Part shown: positions 16,519-25,226 of the stretch, piece after piece | How positions within the stretch are numbered: position 1 is the stretch's first letter | How the letters are laid out: each line of letters opens with the position of its first letter | NCBI RefSeq assembly: GCF_001420695.1 | Contig: NZ_LJJB01000010.1 | Location: forward strand, 1,975,630-2,018,129 | DNA length: 42,500 bases | Reading direction: 5' to 3' | Source: Brevibacillus choshinensis | Lineage (GTDB): Bacteria; Bacillota; Bacilli; Brevibacillales; Brevibacillaceae | The notes under the pieces: generated by a model | Seen by the model: the letters and a program-made list of their open reading frames with translations, nothing else | Databases searched by the model: none | What the model was told of the DNA's origin: nothing | Translations under genes and position numbers: made by a program

Positions 16519-16934
16519 TGGGACAACTGATTGCCGTCATCTTAAATGTCATGGTACTCCTCCTCGTTCCTCTGGGCATCTTGCAGATTCATACCGTCAT
16601 ACAGGCGAAAAATGAATTGCTGGAGGTCAGTGCGGCGGCGGTTAAGTACGTGAGCAATCACGGGGGAGTGGATGAAGTAACGGTGCAGCAAGAGGTGCTA
16701 GAATTGATATCACGAGAGCTGGTGGAGAAGCAGATGTCGTTGCCTGAACCAGATCTGGATGTGAGTATTACCCGAACACGCTGGGCGGACCCGGCATTAT
16801 GGAGTCACGAGGATGAATTTGTGCTGAGGATGGAGATTCCTTACCCTCGTTTTACCGAGCTGATCCCTTTGCCAGCGGGAAAAATGCAAGTGACAAGGCA
16901 GGGAACGATTAACACCATGGACTACGACCTGTAA
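16518..16934 (+). CDS. Membrane-anchored TadE-like protein (locus 2)
   Basis: The 138-residue protein starts at ATG 16518, overlapping the previous stop, with GGGACGAGC upstream. It begins directly with a hydrophobic helix (LIAVILNVMVLLLVPLGILQI) and continues as a soluble domain, which is TadE-like in layout but without a clear cut site. A start at 16461 in the same frame would overlap the previous gene by over 50 bases and is less likely. Confidence 0.65.
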   Translation: MGQLIAVILNVMVLLLVPLGILQIHTVIQAKNELLEVSAAAVKYVSNHGGVDEVTVQQEVLELISRELVEKQMSLPEPDLDVSITRTRWADPALWSHEDEFVLRMEIPYPRFTELIPLPAGKMQVTRQGTINTMDYDL

Positions 16935-16985
16935 AAAACGAAATAGAAAAACGATTATAAAAGATAGAATGGGGAGGCGATCCGC

Positions 16986-17579
16986 ATGGGGATTAACGTC
17001 TTGTCCATTTCGTCTATCCTGTTCTTTTTGTTGGTAGGGATGTTTGTCGTGGATGCAGATATGGCGATGCAGAAAAAAACAGAAGTGAAGATGTTGTTGG
17101 AGCTGGCCAATCACCATGCCACGTTTGCTGTAGATCCGATCTTGAAGACTGAGGGCGTCATTGACCTCATAGAAGACCAAGCACTGGACCGATTCGCCAT
17201 AAGGATGAACGAAAACGGTGGATATCGCCGAGAGCAACAGTTATTCGTTCCTGCTGACGATAGTGTTACGACAGATCCACTTCCCTTCACTCGTTATTAC
17301 GTAGATTTTCGAGCATGGCGACAAGATTTGGAGCTCCGCTTGCGCTACAACGGAACTGCCCTCTTGCAGGAGCGGGTAGTACCGGGGACGATGCGCCCAA
17401 CAGGAGGACGATTGCAAGTAACGGTCGTGACAGAACAAGGCGAGGAACTGCGCCTAGCACCGAAAATCATGGTAGGTCCATCCCATGTGGTTGTAGCGTT
17501 TGTAGACGAGCGACCCTTTCTGCCGATCCTTCCGTCCCATTCGTTTCCGGTTGCCTCTGTAGAAGAATTGAAACATTAG
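16986..17579 (+). CDS. Membrane-anchored hypothetical protein, end of locus 2
   Basis: The 197-residue protein has a hydrophobic N terminus (ISSILFFLLVGMFVVDADMA) followed by a soluble region. ATG 16986 follows GGGGAGGCGATC. The N terminus resembles TadE/TadG-type proteins, with a KKTEVKMLLELANHHATFAV stretch after the helix, as often seen in pseudopilin-like proteins. It appears to close the second locus, as a separate promoter begins 10 bases after its stop. I cannot assign a more exact role. Confidence 0.7.
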   Translation: MGINVLSISSILFFLLVGMFVVDADMAMQKKTEVKMLLELANHHATFAVDPILKTEGVIDLIEDQALDRFAIRMNENGGYRREQQLFVPADDSVTTDPLPFTRYYVDFRAWRQDLELRLRYNGTALLQERVVPGTMRPTGGRLQVTVVTEQGEELRLAPKIMVGPSHVVVAFVDERPFLPILPSHSFPVASVEELKH

Positions 17580-17588
17580 TCTGAGTTA

Positions 17589-17618
17589 TTTACAAATTAT
17601 GAATTTCTTTGGTACTAT
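17589..17618 (+). promoter_or_regulatory. Sigma-A-type promoter for the DUF3870-type gene
   Basis: TTTACA (17589-17594) and TACTAT (17613-17618) lie 18 bases apart. They start a leader of about 90 bases before the TTG start at 17716. Confidence 0.5.
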
Positions 17619-17715
17619 GTAGGAAAGTGCTTAGCCAGCTTGCGATTGTGAGGAAGTAGCTCTCCGAACGTCCCGCATGGCCGGCCCTTAAGTACGACAA
17701 GGTGAGGTTTTCGAA

Positions 17716-18054
17716 TTGTTTGACAAAGATACCATTTATATCGTAGGCGATGCTCAGTCTTCTTCCAACAATCCGATCACACAGCAATTCAGTTCCTTTT
17801 TTATAGGATTGGTCGTCGATACGTCAAACGACAAGATTGTTGAGGCAGCTTGTTCCTCTACGGTTCAGCTGACGTCTGATTTTGCAAGGTCTATCTTTAT
17901 TGGCCACTCGATTTTGGCATCAGATGAGATTGGAGAAGAAATTCGTTATCGGTATTTTGGATCTTCCCAAAAGACATTGATTGCAGCGTTTAAAGACGCA
18001 CAAAAGAAGTACAAACAGGCTATTTCCGTAAGAACCAAGACAGAGGTACGGTAA
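17716..18054 (+). CDS. DUF3870 domain protein
   Basis: The 112-residue protein resembles the DUF3870 family of small Firmicute proteins: an opening strand TIYIVGDAQSS, a middle with FIGLVVDTSNDKIVEAACSS, and a closing YFGSSQKTLIAAFKDAQKKY helix. The biochemical function of the family is unknown to me. The start is TTG 17716, with AAGGTGAGG eight bases upstream. It has its own promoter and a strong terminator, so it is a single-gene unit. Confidence 0.8.
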   Translation: MFDKDTIYIVGDAQSSSNNPITQQFSSFFIGLVVDTSNDKIVEAACSSTVQLTSDFARSIFIGHSILASDEIGEEIRYRYFGSSQKTLIAAFKDAQKKYKQAISVRTKTEVR

Positions 18055-18104
18055 ATAGTACATAGGCTGCTTTATTTATTCGTATGCACGGCATACACGT
18101 AAGT

Positions 18105-18149
18105 AAAACCCAGCAAATGCCATCGCGTTGTGCATTTGCTGGGTTTTTT
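18105..18149 (+). terminator. Strong intrinsic terminator after the DUF3870-type gene
   Basis: AAAACCCAGCAAATGC (18105-18120) is perfectly complementary to GCATTTGCTGGGTTTT (18132-18147), followed by more T. The A run on the left arm means it could also work on the minus strand. Confidence 0.92.
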
Positions 18150-18331
18150 GTTTACCGTGGAGCAGCGTCCGCTTCTGACCTCGAGTCAGTAAAACCTTCC
18201 ACTAAATCGCGGTCGCGCAGCCTTGCGCAGATCTCGTTAGAGGCTTTCTTACCATTGTACCCACTGTCCTGATTCAACAAATTCACCAAAGCTGTTTCTA
18301 CCAGAATGATTGACTAGAAGGAGGGGATTCC
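18150..18331. other. Intergenic region before dppB
   Basis: I see no confident promoter, CodY-type site or riboswitch in these 182 bases. A minus-strand frame of 53 codons (18313 to 18152) is open but lacks an ATG and a ribosome site. The ribosome site AAGGAGGGG for dppB lies at 18318-18326. Confidence 0.4.
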
Positions 18332-19270
18332 TTGCTATCATTTGTCTTTCGCAGATTTATCTCCATGCTCGTTACTCTTTGGCTCATTATTACGTTGACC
18401 TTTTTCCTCATGCACGCCGTACCAGGATCACCTTTTGAAAAGGACGGCAAAGGACTTAATGAGGCGGTGGCAGCCAACCTGAATGCCTATTACAACCTGG
18501 ATAAGCCTCTGTTAGTCCAGTATGGGTTGTATTTAAAACAGCTCGTTCAATTTGATCTGGGGCCGTCGATCGCAAACAGCTCCGATACCGTAAACAAAAT
18601 GATTGCCCGTGGATTTCCTGTATCGTTTCAGCTTGGTGTTGTGGCGGTCCTCTTTGCAATCGTAACGGGTATCGCATTGGGGGTGGTCGCTGCATTGCGG
18701 CATAACCGGCTCATTGATTACATCGCGATGATTATCGCGGTTATCGGAATATCAATTCCCAGCTTCGTCGTTGCCTCTCTCTTGATTAAATATTTGGCGG
18801 TCGAATGGAAGCTGTTGCCGACAGCGACTTGGGGTACCTGGCAGCATGTCATCATGCCAGCGCTGGCCTTGGCATTCGGACCGATTGCGATCATCGCTCG
18901 ACTCACTCGTACGAACATGTTGGAGGTACTGACGCAGGAGTACATCGAGACGGCACGTGCAAAAGGCTTGTCACCTGCTACGATCGTATTCAAACACGCG
19001 CTGCGCAATGCGATTTTGCCAGTTGTTACGCTGCTCGGTGCGCTCATCGCGAACGTGCTGACGGGTAGCTTTGTTATCGAAAAGATTTTTGCGATTCCCG
19101 GTATGGGCAAGTACTTTGTGGCAGGCATCAACAACCGCGATTATTCGGTCATCATGGGAACGACCGTTTTCTATAGCGCCCTGCTCATTTTTATGATGTT
19201 CGTCGTGGATGTTCTGTACGGCATCATTGATCCGCGTATCAAGTTCCACGGAAAGGAGAGCGAAGGATGA
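18332..19270 (+). CDS. dppB: Dipeptide ABC transporter permease DppB
   Basis: The 312-residue membrane protein is an OppB/DppB-type permease of a peptide ABC importer. It has an N-terminal helix with the typical RRFISMLVTLWLIITLTFF opening, the HAVPGSPF motif and an EAA loop (EYIETARAKGLSPATIVFKH) that contacts the ATPases. Several further helices follow. The TTG start 18332 is supported by AAGGAGGGG. It is the first gene of the dpp cluster and overlaps dppC by four bases. Substrate is inferred from the ykf genes downstream, which point to murein peptides. Confidence 0.92.
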   Translation: MLSFVFRRFISMLVTLWLIITLTFFLMHAVPGSPFEKDGKGLNEAVAANLNAYYNLDKPLLVQYGLYLKQLVQFDLGPSIANSSDTVNKMIARGFPVSFQLGVVAVLFAIVTGIALGVVAALRHNRLIDYIAMIIAVIGISIPSFVVASLLIKYLAVEWKLLPTATWGTWQHVIMPALALAFGPIAIIARLTRTNMLEVLTQEYIETARAKGLSPATIVFKHALRNAILPVVTLLGALIANVLTGSFVIEKIFAIPGMGKYFVAGINNRDYSVIMGTTVFYSALLIFMMFVVDVLYGIIDPRIKFHGKESEG

Positions 19271-20184
19271 TTGTTTCTGATGAATTGTTTGTCCCGATGC
19301 GAAAAGACAGCTCCAATACGGAAGCGATTGTACGACCTCAACTTACCTATTGGCAGGGAGCGTGGCTCCGGCTCCGCGGCAACAAATTGGCGCTGGCAGG
19401 ACTCGTGATCATTATCTTGTTAGGTACGATGGCAATTGTCGGCCCGATGGTTTCTGGTCATGACTACGCCAAGCAGTCGATTATCACTAAAAACAAAGGG
19501 CCGTCCGATATGTACTGGTTTGGGACGGATGAATTTGGCCGCGATGTTTTCACACGGGTATGGTACGGTGCTCGCATTTCTTTATTCGTTGGTCTGATGG
19601 CCGCTCTTATTGATTTCTTCATCGGTGTCTTGTACGGAGGGATTTCCGGTTACATGGGTGGCCGGGTCGACAACATCATGATGCGATTCATTGATATTTT
19701 GTACGGTCTTCCTTACCTGCTTGTCGTCATTTTGCTCATGGTCGTCATGGGACCAGGCTTACTGACGATTATCGTAGCTCTCAGCGCGACGGGATGGATC
19801 GGGATGGCGAGAACCATCCGCGGCCAGGTTCTGCAAATGAAAAACTCGGAGTACGTGCTGGCTGCAAAGACCATGGGTGCCAAGCCTTTCTACATCATTC
19901 GCAAGCATCTGCTGCCAAACACGATCGGGATCATCATCGTGTACGTGACGCTGTCCGTTCCTACTGCGATTTTCTCGGAAGCGTTTCTCAGCTTCCTTGG
20001 CCTCGGTGTTCAGGCTCCACGAGCAAGCTGGGGTGTAATGGCCAACGATGGACTGTCGACGATTTTATCCGGACATTGGTGGAGACTCTTCTTCCCAGCT
20101 TTCTTCATATCCTTGACGATGCTTGCGTTCAACGTGCTCGGTGACGGTTTACGGGATGCGTTCGATCCGAAGTCAGGGAGGTAG
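19267..20184 (+). CDS. dppC: Dipeptide ABC transporter permease DppC
   Basis: The 305-residue protein is the partner permease of DppB, with the N-terminal helix (LALAGLVIIILLGTMAIVGP), the FGTDEFGRDVFTRVWYGAR motif typical of OppC/DppC proteins and an EAA loop (YVLAAKTMGAKPFYIIRKH). It forms the membrane channel with DppB. Its ATG overlaps the dppB stop (ATGA) and dppD begins six bases after its stop. Confidence 0.93.
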   Translation: MIVSDELFVPMRKDSSNTEAIVRPQLTYWQGAWLRLRGNKLALAGLVIIILLGTMAIVGPMVSGHDYAKQSIITKNKGPSDMYWFGTDEFGRDVFTRVWYGARISLFVGLMAALIDFFIGVLYGGISGYMGGRVDNIMMRFIDILYGLPYLLVVILLMVVMGPGLLTIIVALSATGWIGMARTIRGQVLQMKNSEYVLAAKTMGAKPFYIIRKHLLPNTIGIIIVYVTLSVPTAIFSEAFLSFLGLGVQAPRASWGVMANDGLSTILSGHWWRLFFPAFFISLTMLAFNVLGDGLRDAFDPKSGR

Positions 20185-20190
20185 GTCATC

Positions 20191-21216
20191 ATGGAAAAGC
20201 GCGAAACATTGCTCGAAGTAAACGGATTGCGTGTCACGTTTAAAACACATGGCGGAGAAATCAATGCGGTCAGGGATGTCACCTTTTCGTTGAAAAAGGG
20301 TGAGACGCTCGCAATCGTAGGTGAGTCTGGCTGTGGGAAGAGCGTAACAGCCAAAAGCGTTATGAGACTGGTACCCGAGCACATCGGGAAGATCGCAGGA
20401 GGAAGCATCCTATTTAAAGGCAAAGATTTGGCGAAGCTGCCTGAAAAAGAGATGCGAGAGATGCGTGGCAGAGAGATTTCGATGATTTTCCAGGATGCTA
20501 TGACATCTTTGAACCCGACGATTTCCATCGGGGAACAGATCATGGAAGGGATCATCCGGCATCAGAAGGTCAACAAGGCAGAAGCCAAACGACAGGCAAT
20601 CGAAATCTTGCATCTCGTGGGAATCGCCAATCCTGAGAGCCGGCTGAAACAATATTTGCATCAATTCAGTGGCGGGATGCGGCAACGGATCATGATCGCA
20701 ATCGCATTGGTGTGTAAGCCATCTATTCTGATCGCCGATGAGCCGACTACTGCGCTGGACGTGACGATACAGGCGCAAATCATCGACTTGTTCAAAAGCA
20801 TTCAGGAAAAGACAGGTGTCTCTATCATTATCATCACGCATGACTTGGGAGTAGTGGCCAAGATTGCGGATCGGGTCAACGTCATGTATGCGGGAAAAGT
20901 GGTTGAGTCAGGTCCGGTGAGCGACATTTTCTACAATCCGCAGCATCCTTACACAAAAGGCCTGCTAGCTTCCATGCCGCGATTGGATGCGGATCGCGAT
21001 ATTCCGCTCAGCCCAATCCCGGGGACACCACCCGATTTGTTTGCACCTCCACCCGGCTGTGCATTTGCTGCACGCTGTGATTACGCGCTGGAGGTATGCC
21101 GCAATTACCAGCCTGCAGAAACGAATGTCCATGGTAATCATGCCGTCTCGTGTTGGTTGCAGGATCCGCGGGCGAAAAAAATGCTGGCTTCCATGCAGGC
21201 ACCCACAGGAACCTAA
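20191..21216 (+). CDS. dppD: Dipeptide ABC transporter ATPase DppD
   Basis: The 341-residue cytoplasmic ATPase has Walker A GESGCGKS, the signature FSGGMRQRI, Walker B ILIADEPTTALD and the switch histidine in IITHDLG. The C-terminal region with PPPGCAFAARCDYALEVC is the oligopeptide-transporter extension, whose cysteines are typical of the family. It pairs with the second ATPase, YkfD, encoded at the end of the cluster. The ribosome site GGGAGG lies at 20176-20181. Confidence 0.94.
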   Translation: MEKRETLLEVNGLRVTFKTHGGEINAVRDVTFSLKKGETLAIVGESGCGKSVTAKSVMRLVPEHIGKIAGGSILFKGKDLAKLPEKEMREMRGREISMIFQDAMTSLNPTISIGEQIMEGIIRHQKVNKAEAKRQAIEILHLVGIANPESRLKQYLHQFSGGMRQRIMIAIALVCKPSILIADEPTTALDVTIQAQIIDLFKSIQEKTGVSIIIITHDLGVVAKIADRVNVMYAGKVVESGPVSDIFYNPQHPYTKGLLASMPRLDADRDIPLSPIPGTPPDLFAPPPGCAFAARCDYALEVCRNYQPAETNVHGNHAVSCWLQDPRAKKMLASMQAPTGT

Positions 21217-21299
21217 TCAAATTATCGGTTTTTAGTGGCGATGGATGCTCTGGGTATCAGTATGGTTTTGTCTGATATGCAAGCAGGGATTGATTCTGT

Positions 21300-21337
21300 G
21301 TAAAAGAGGGTGTCGTCCTGCGACGCTATCCTTTTAC
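21300..21337 (+). promoter_or_regulatory. Long imperfect hairpin before dppE
   Basis: GTAAAAG (21300-21306) pairs with CTTTTAC (21331-21337), and GTGTCG (21310-21315) pairs with CGACGC (21321-21326). The loop is five bases. No T tract follows, so it may stabilise the dppE message or reduce read-through from dppD, giving a different amount of binding protein than of permease. Confidence 0.55.
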
Positions 21338-21372
21338 GACATATAAAAAAAGTATAAGGGGGAAGAAACACA

Positions 21373-23028
21373 GTGAAAAAAATATCTACACTCCTGTTGT
21401 CCGCTTCACTTGCTGCTTCCATGCTGATCGCTGGATGTTCATCCGGCCAGCCTGCGAACAACAACGCAGCACCACCAGCAACCAACAATCAGCCAGCTCC
21501 AACGCCACAAGATCAAGCAGCCAAGCTCTTGCTCTTGAACAACATCAAGGAACCGACTTCCTTGGATCCGCCGATTGGTTTTGACGAGCCATCCTACAAC
21601 ATCTTGAACAACCTGATGGAAGGCTTGACCCGTCTGGATGCTGACCAAAAACCACAGCCTGCTGCAGCGACAGAATGGAAAATCTCTCCGGATGGAAAGG
21701 TCTACACCTTTACGCTCCGTGAAAACAAATGGACCAACGGTGATCCGGTAACCGCACAAGATTTCGAATACGCATGGAAACGCATGCTCGATCCCAAATT
21801 GGCATCATCGGCAGCACCTCTCGCTTACATTATTGAAGGCGCAGAAGCGTACAACAGCGGTAAAGGTACAGCTGATGGCGTAAAAGTAAAAGCAGTGGAT
21901 GACAAGACACTGGAAGTTACCTTGGCACAGCCTGCTTCCTGGACACTCTTACTCGCTTCCAATCCAGCTTTCTTCCCTGTACACAAAGCAACTGATCAAA
22001 AAGATCCCAAATGGGCGGCAGAAGCGGCTACTTTCGTAGGAAATGGACCATTCAAGCTGACCGAATGGGCTCATGACAGCGAATTGAAAATGATGAAAAA
22101 CGAGAACTACTGGGATGCGGCAAACGTAACCCTGGCTGGTGCCGTTTGGAAAATGATTGACGATGAAAATACGGAGTACCAAATGTTCACGAATGAAGAG
22201 CTGCACAGAACGACTACCGTTCCTGCTGATATGGCAGACCAGCTGTTCAAAGAAGGAAAAGTATTGGTTAAGGATGGAGCGGGTACTGAACTCTACCGTT
22301 TCAACGTAACCAAAGAACCTTTCGACAACAAAAACATCCGCAAAGCGTTTAGCATGGCGATTGACCGTCAAACCCTCGTTGACCTAGTACTGATGCGTCA
22401 GCAAAAACCAGCTACCGGCTTCGTTTCCTACGGTCTGCCTGATGCAAATGGTGCTGGACAGTTCCGTGATGTAGGCGGAGAGCTAATCAAATACGATCCA
22501 GCTGAAGCGAAAAAATTGTTGGAACAAGGCATGAAAGAAAAAGGGTATTCCAAATTGCCAGAAGTGACGCTGACCTACCGTAGTGGAACCAACTACGAAA
22601 AAACAGCACAAGCTCTGCAAGAAATGTTCAAGCAAAACCTGGGTGTAGATGTGAAGCTTCAAAAGGTCGAAGGAAAAGTACTGACCGATATGCAAAAACA
22701 ACTGCAATTCCAAATCGCACGTTCTTCCTGGTTGCCTGACTTTGGTGATGCTATCAACTTCCTGGACATTTTCGTGACCAAGAGCCCAAGCAACCGTACG
22801 GGCTGGAGCAATGCAGAATATGACAAGTTGATCAAAGACGCATACAAAGAAGCAGATGATGCGAAGCGTATTCAAATGCTCCATGATGCAGAGAAAGTCT
22901 TGATGGATGAAGCACCGATCGCACCATTGTACTACTACAACACGTCTCTCCTCCAAAGCGACAAAGTGAGCGGAATCGAGAGCACATCCCTCAGCTACAC
23001 GGACTTGAGAAAGGCTGTTGTGAAGTAA
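21373..23028 (+). CDS. dppE: Peptide-binding lipoprotein DppE
   Basis: The 551-residue protein is a family 5 substrate-binding protein. A lipoprotein signal ends in LIAGC, so C22 would be lipidated, and an Asn/Pro/Ala-rich linker follows. The SBP fold is seen from LLLNNIKEPTSLDP on, with WTNGDPVTAQDFEYAWKRML and NIRKAFSMAIDRQTLVDLV. It delivers peptides to DppBC at the cell surface. B. subtilis DppE is reported to bind murein peptides; the same substrate here is inference. The GTG start follows AGGGGGAAG, and a terminator follows the gene. Confidence 0.92.
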   Translation: MKKISTLLLSASLAASMLIAGCSSGQPANNNAAPPATNNQPAPTPQDQAAKLLLLNNIKEPTSLDPPIGFDEPSYNILNNLMEGLTRLDADQKPQPAAATEWKISPDGKVYTFTLRENKWTNGDPVTAQDFEYAWKRMLDPKLASSAAPLAYIIEGAEAYNSGKGTADGVKVKAVDDKTLEVTLAQPASWTLLLASNPAFFPVHKATDQKDPKWAAEAATFVGNGPFKLTEWAHDSELKMMKNENYWDAANVTLAGAVWKMIDDENTEYQMFTNEELHRTTTVPADMADQLFKEGKVLVKDGAGTELYRFNVTKEPFDNKNIRKAFSMAIDRQTLVDLVLMRQQKPATGFVSYGLPDANGAGQFRDVGGELIKYDPAEAKKLLEQGMKEKGYSKLPEVTLTYRSGTNYEKTAQALQEMFKQNLGVDVKLQKVEGKVLTDMQKQLQFQIARSSWLPDFGDAINFLDIFVTKSPSNRTGWSNAEYDKLIKDAYKEADDAKRIQMLHDAEKVLMDEAPIAPLYYYNTSLLQSDKVSGIESTSLSYTDLRKAVVK

Positions 23029-23040
23029 AAAGCAATTGCC

Positions 23041-23086
23041 GGGAGAAGTCATTTCAGCGCGTATGGAATGACTCTCCCCCTTTTTT
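23041..23086 (+). terminator. Terminator after dppE
   Basis: GGGAGAAGTCATT (23041-23053) pairs with AATGACTCTCCC (23067-23078), with one bulged A, and is followed by TTTTTT at 23081-23086. Confidence 0.85.
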
Positions 23087-23112
23087 GCCGATTGTTTCAA
23101 TGGTGCTATAAT
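23085..23112 (+). promoter_or_regulatory. Promoter for ykfB
   Basis: TTGCCG (23085-23090) and TATAAT (23107-23112) are 16 bases apart. The -35 begins in the T tract of the dppE terminator. It would start transcription about 65 bases before ykfB. Confidence 0.5.
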
Positions 23113-23182
23113 AAATTATGATTTAGTCAAACAAATTAGAGAAAACAACAAGAACTAGCACTATGAGAAGATGGAGGAAAAC

Positions 23183-24277
23183 ATGATTATTCAAGCCATC
23201 GAAGTAAAAAGAATTTCTGTTCCGTTGAAAAAGCCATTTAAAACTGCGTTGCGCACAGTCGAAAGTCTGGAATCCATTCTGGTCAAAATCACGTGTGACA
23301 ATGGCATGGTAGGCTGGGGAGAAGCAGCGGCGACCGTCGTCATTACGGGAGACAGCATCGCAAGCATCGAATCCGCCATTTTAAATACCATGAAGCCGCA
23401 GTTGATCGGTCTAAACCTGAATTCCTATGAGCAAGTCTTTCACACGCTGCATCATTCCATGGTGGGTAACAGCAGTGCAAAAGCGGCAGTGGACATTGCC
23501 CTGTACGATTTGATTTCACAGCGTGCTGGAATGCCTCTGTATCAGTTCCTCGGCGGATATCGTAATCAGCTGGAAACGGACTATACCGTAAGCGTAAATT
23601 CGCCAAAAGAGATGGGAGAAGACGCGGCAGCTTATTTGAAGGATGGCTTTAACGTCCTGAAAATCAAGGTAGGCAAGGATAACATCGAGGATGACATTTT
23701 GCGCATCCAGGAAATTCGTAAGGCAGTAGGTAATCAAGTGAAGATTCGTCTTGATGCCAACCAGGGATGGAATGTCAAAGAAGCTGTTCGTTCGATTCGC
23801 AAAATGGAAGATATGGGCCTCGACATCGAGCTGATCGAGCAACCGGTGAAAGCTCATGATCTGGAAGGCTTGAAAGTAGTAACCGATTCGGTAGATACAC
23901 CGATCATGGCTGACGAGAGCGTATTCTCACCTACACAAGCCTTGCAGGTTCTGCGTGACCGCGCTGCCGATCTTATCAATATCAAGCTGATGAAGGCAGG
24001 CGGAATTTTCAAAGCACAGTTGATCAACCAAATGGCAGAAGAACACGGTATTCCATGCATGGTTGGCAGCATGATCGAATCTCGTCTGTCCGTCTCGGCA
24101 GCGGCTCAATTTGCAGCCAGCAAGAAAAATATTACGCGGTTCGACTTTGATGCTCCACTCATGCTCCTGCACGATGGCATTGATGGTGGTGTGACATATG
24201 AGGGCAGAGTCATGACGATGCCGGATGCACCAGGATTGGGCATTCGCGCTGTCAGTCTGTGGGAAGGGGGAGAATAA
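23183..24277 (+). CDS. ykfB: L-Ala-D/L-Glu epimerase YkfB
   Basis: The 364-residue protein belongs to the enolase superfamily, muconate-lactonising subgroup. It carries the lysine motif LKIKVG, the three metal ligands in RLDANQGW, LIEQP and MADESVF, and the second lysine in NIKLMKAGG. This pattern and the neighbours match YkfB, which epimerises L-Ala-D-Glu from murein peptides so that it can be broken down. GGAGG at 23173-23177 supports ATG 23183 over the ATG at 23171, which is part of the ribosome site. The next gene follows after two bases. Confidence 0.9.
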   Translation: MIIQAIEVKRISVPLKKPFKTALRTVESLESILVKITCDNGMVGWGEAAATVVITGDSIASIESAILNTMKPQLIGLNLNSYEQVFHTLHHSMVGNSSAKAAVDIALYDLISQRAGMPLYQFLGGYRNQLETDYTVSVNSPKEMGEDAAAYLKDGFNVLKIKVGKDNIEDDILRIQEIRKAVGNQVKIRLDANQGWNVKEAVRSIRKMEDMGLDIELIEQPVKAHDLEGLKVVTDSVDTPIMADESVFSPTQALQVLRDRAADLINIKLMKAGGIFKAQLINQMAEEHGIPCMVGSMIESRLSVSAAAQFAASKKNITRFDFDAPLMLLHDGIDGGVTYEGRVMTMPDAPGLGIRAVSLWEGGE

Positions 24278-24279
24278 TC

Positions 24280-25200
24280 GTGAAGTCTTCAATTGTAGCC
24301 GTTTCGGTAGCGACGGTATGGACGAAGCCGGAATCTCCACGTGACCTTGATCAAGCGGCACTGACGGTTCCTGTCGATGCTCGCGGATGGCTTACTTCTC
24401 TTACCATCGAGGATAAGCTAGGCTTTTACGACAACAACATGATTCAGACCCAAGCGTTATTTGGCACGCGGGTAGAGGTAGAGGAAGAGCAAGGGGAATG
24501 GTCCAAAGTCCTCATTCCGGATCAAGCCTGCAATAAAAATGAGATCGGATACCCGGGCTGGATTCCGTCCAATCAGCTGGCGCCTTGGTCAGAATCATTC
24601 GAAGTAAAAGAGGGGCAAAAGCTGGCGCTGGTTACGGCGGCGATGACCCACTTGTACACGACAGACAAGCAAAAAGGGATCGAACTGGCGTATTTGACCC
24701 GTTTGCCACTCCTTTCGGAAACCGAAGATGGCGTGATCGTATCTACTCCGTTCGGTGAAGGTCTGTTGCGCAAAGAGGATGTAACAATCATTGAGGCAAA
24801 CAAGCTGATCGAGCTGGCAGGCAACCGCGGTGAAGCCATCGTCGAAAACGGGAAGCAATTCCTCTCCCTGCCATACCTGTGGGGCGGCATGTCTTCCTAT
24901 GGATACGACTGCTCTGGCTTTGCCTACAATATGCATCGCTCCGTTGGCATTCAGATTCCTCGCGACGCATCGGACCAAGCGAGATCTGGACAGCTCGTGG
25001 AAAAGGATGATTTGCTCCCAGGAGACCTTCTTTTCTTTGCTTTTGAGGAAGGGAAAGGCAGAGTCCATCACGTGGGCATTTACATGGGCGATCAGCACAT
25101 GATTCATTCGCCTGATACACGAGGTACGATTGAAATCGTCAAGCTCGATGAAACCTACAGGCTGATCAAAGAGCATTGCATCTCGAGAAGATACTGGTAA
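24280..25200 (+). CDS. ykfC: Gamma-D-glutamyl-L-diamino acid endopeptidase YkfC (NlpC/P60)
   Basis: The 306-residue protein has two SH3b-like regions (about residues 15-175) and a C-terminal NlpC/P60 peptidase domain. The catalytic cysteine is in YGYDCSGF and the histidine in RVHHVGIYMG, with HMIHSPDTRG after it. There is no signal peptide, so it likely acts in the cytoplasm on imported murein peptides, as the B. subtilis and B. cereus YkfC proteins do. GTG 24280 follows GAAGGGGGAG and lies just after the ykfB stop. Confidence 0.9.
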   Translation: MKSSIVAVSVATVWTKPESPRDLDQAALTVPVDARGWLTSLTIEDKLGFYDNNMIQTQALFGTRVEVEEEQGEWSKVLIPDQACNKNEIGYPGWIPSNQLAPWSESFEVKEGQKLALVTAAMTHLYTTDKQKGIELAYLTRLPLLSETEDGVIVSTPFGEGLLRKEDVTIIEANKLIELAGNRGEAIVENGKQFLSLPYLWGGMSSYGYDCSGFAYNMHRSVGIQIPRDASDQARSGQLVEKDDLLPGDLLFFAFEEGKGRVHHVGIYMGDQHMIHSPDTRGTIEIVKLDETYRLIKEHCISRRYW

Positions 25201-25226
25201 ACGGATAACGGGGGAGGAGTGGCCAG

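Noticed and set aside
18152-18313. Minus-strand open frame of 53 codons between the terminator and dppB
   Set aside because: The predicted peptide looks protein-like (KKASNEICARLRDRDLVEGF), but there is no ATG, no ribosome site and no promoter. It could be a remnant of an older gene, which I cannot show.
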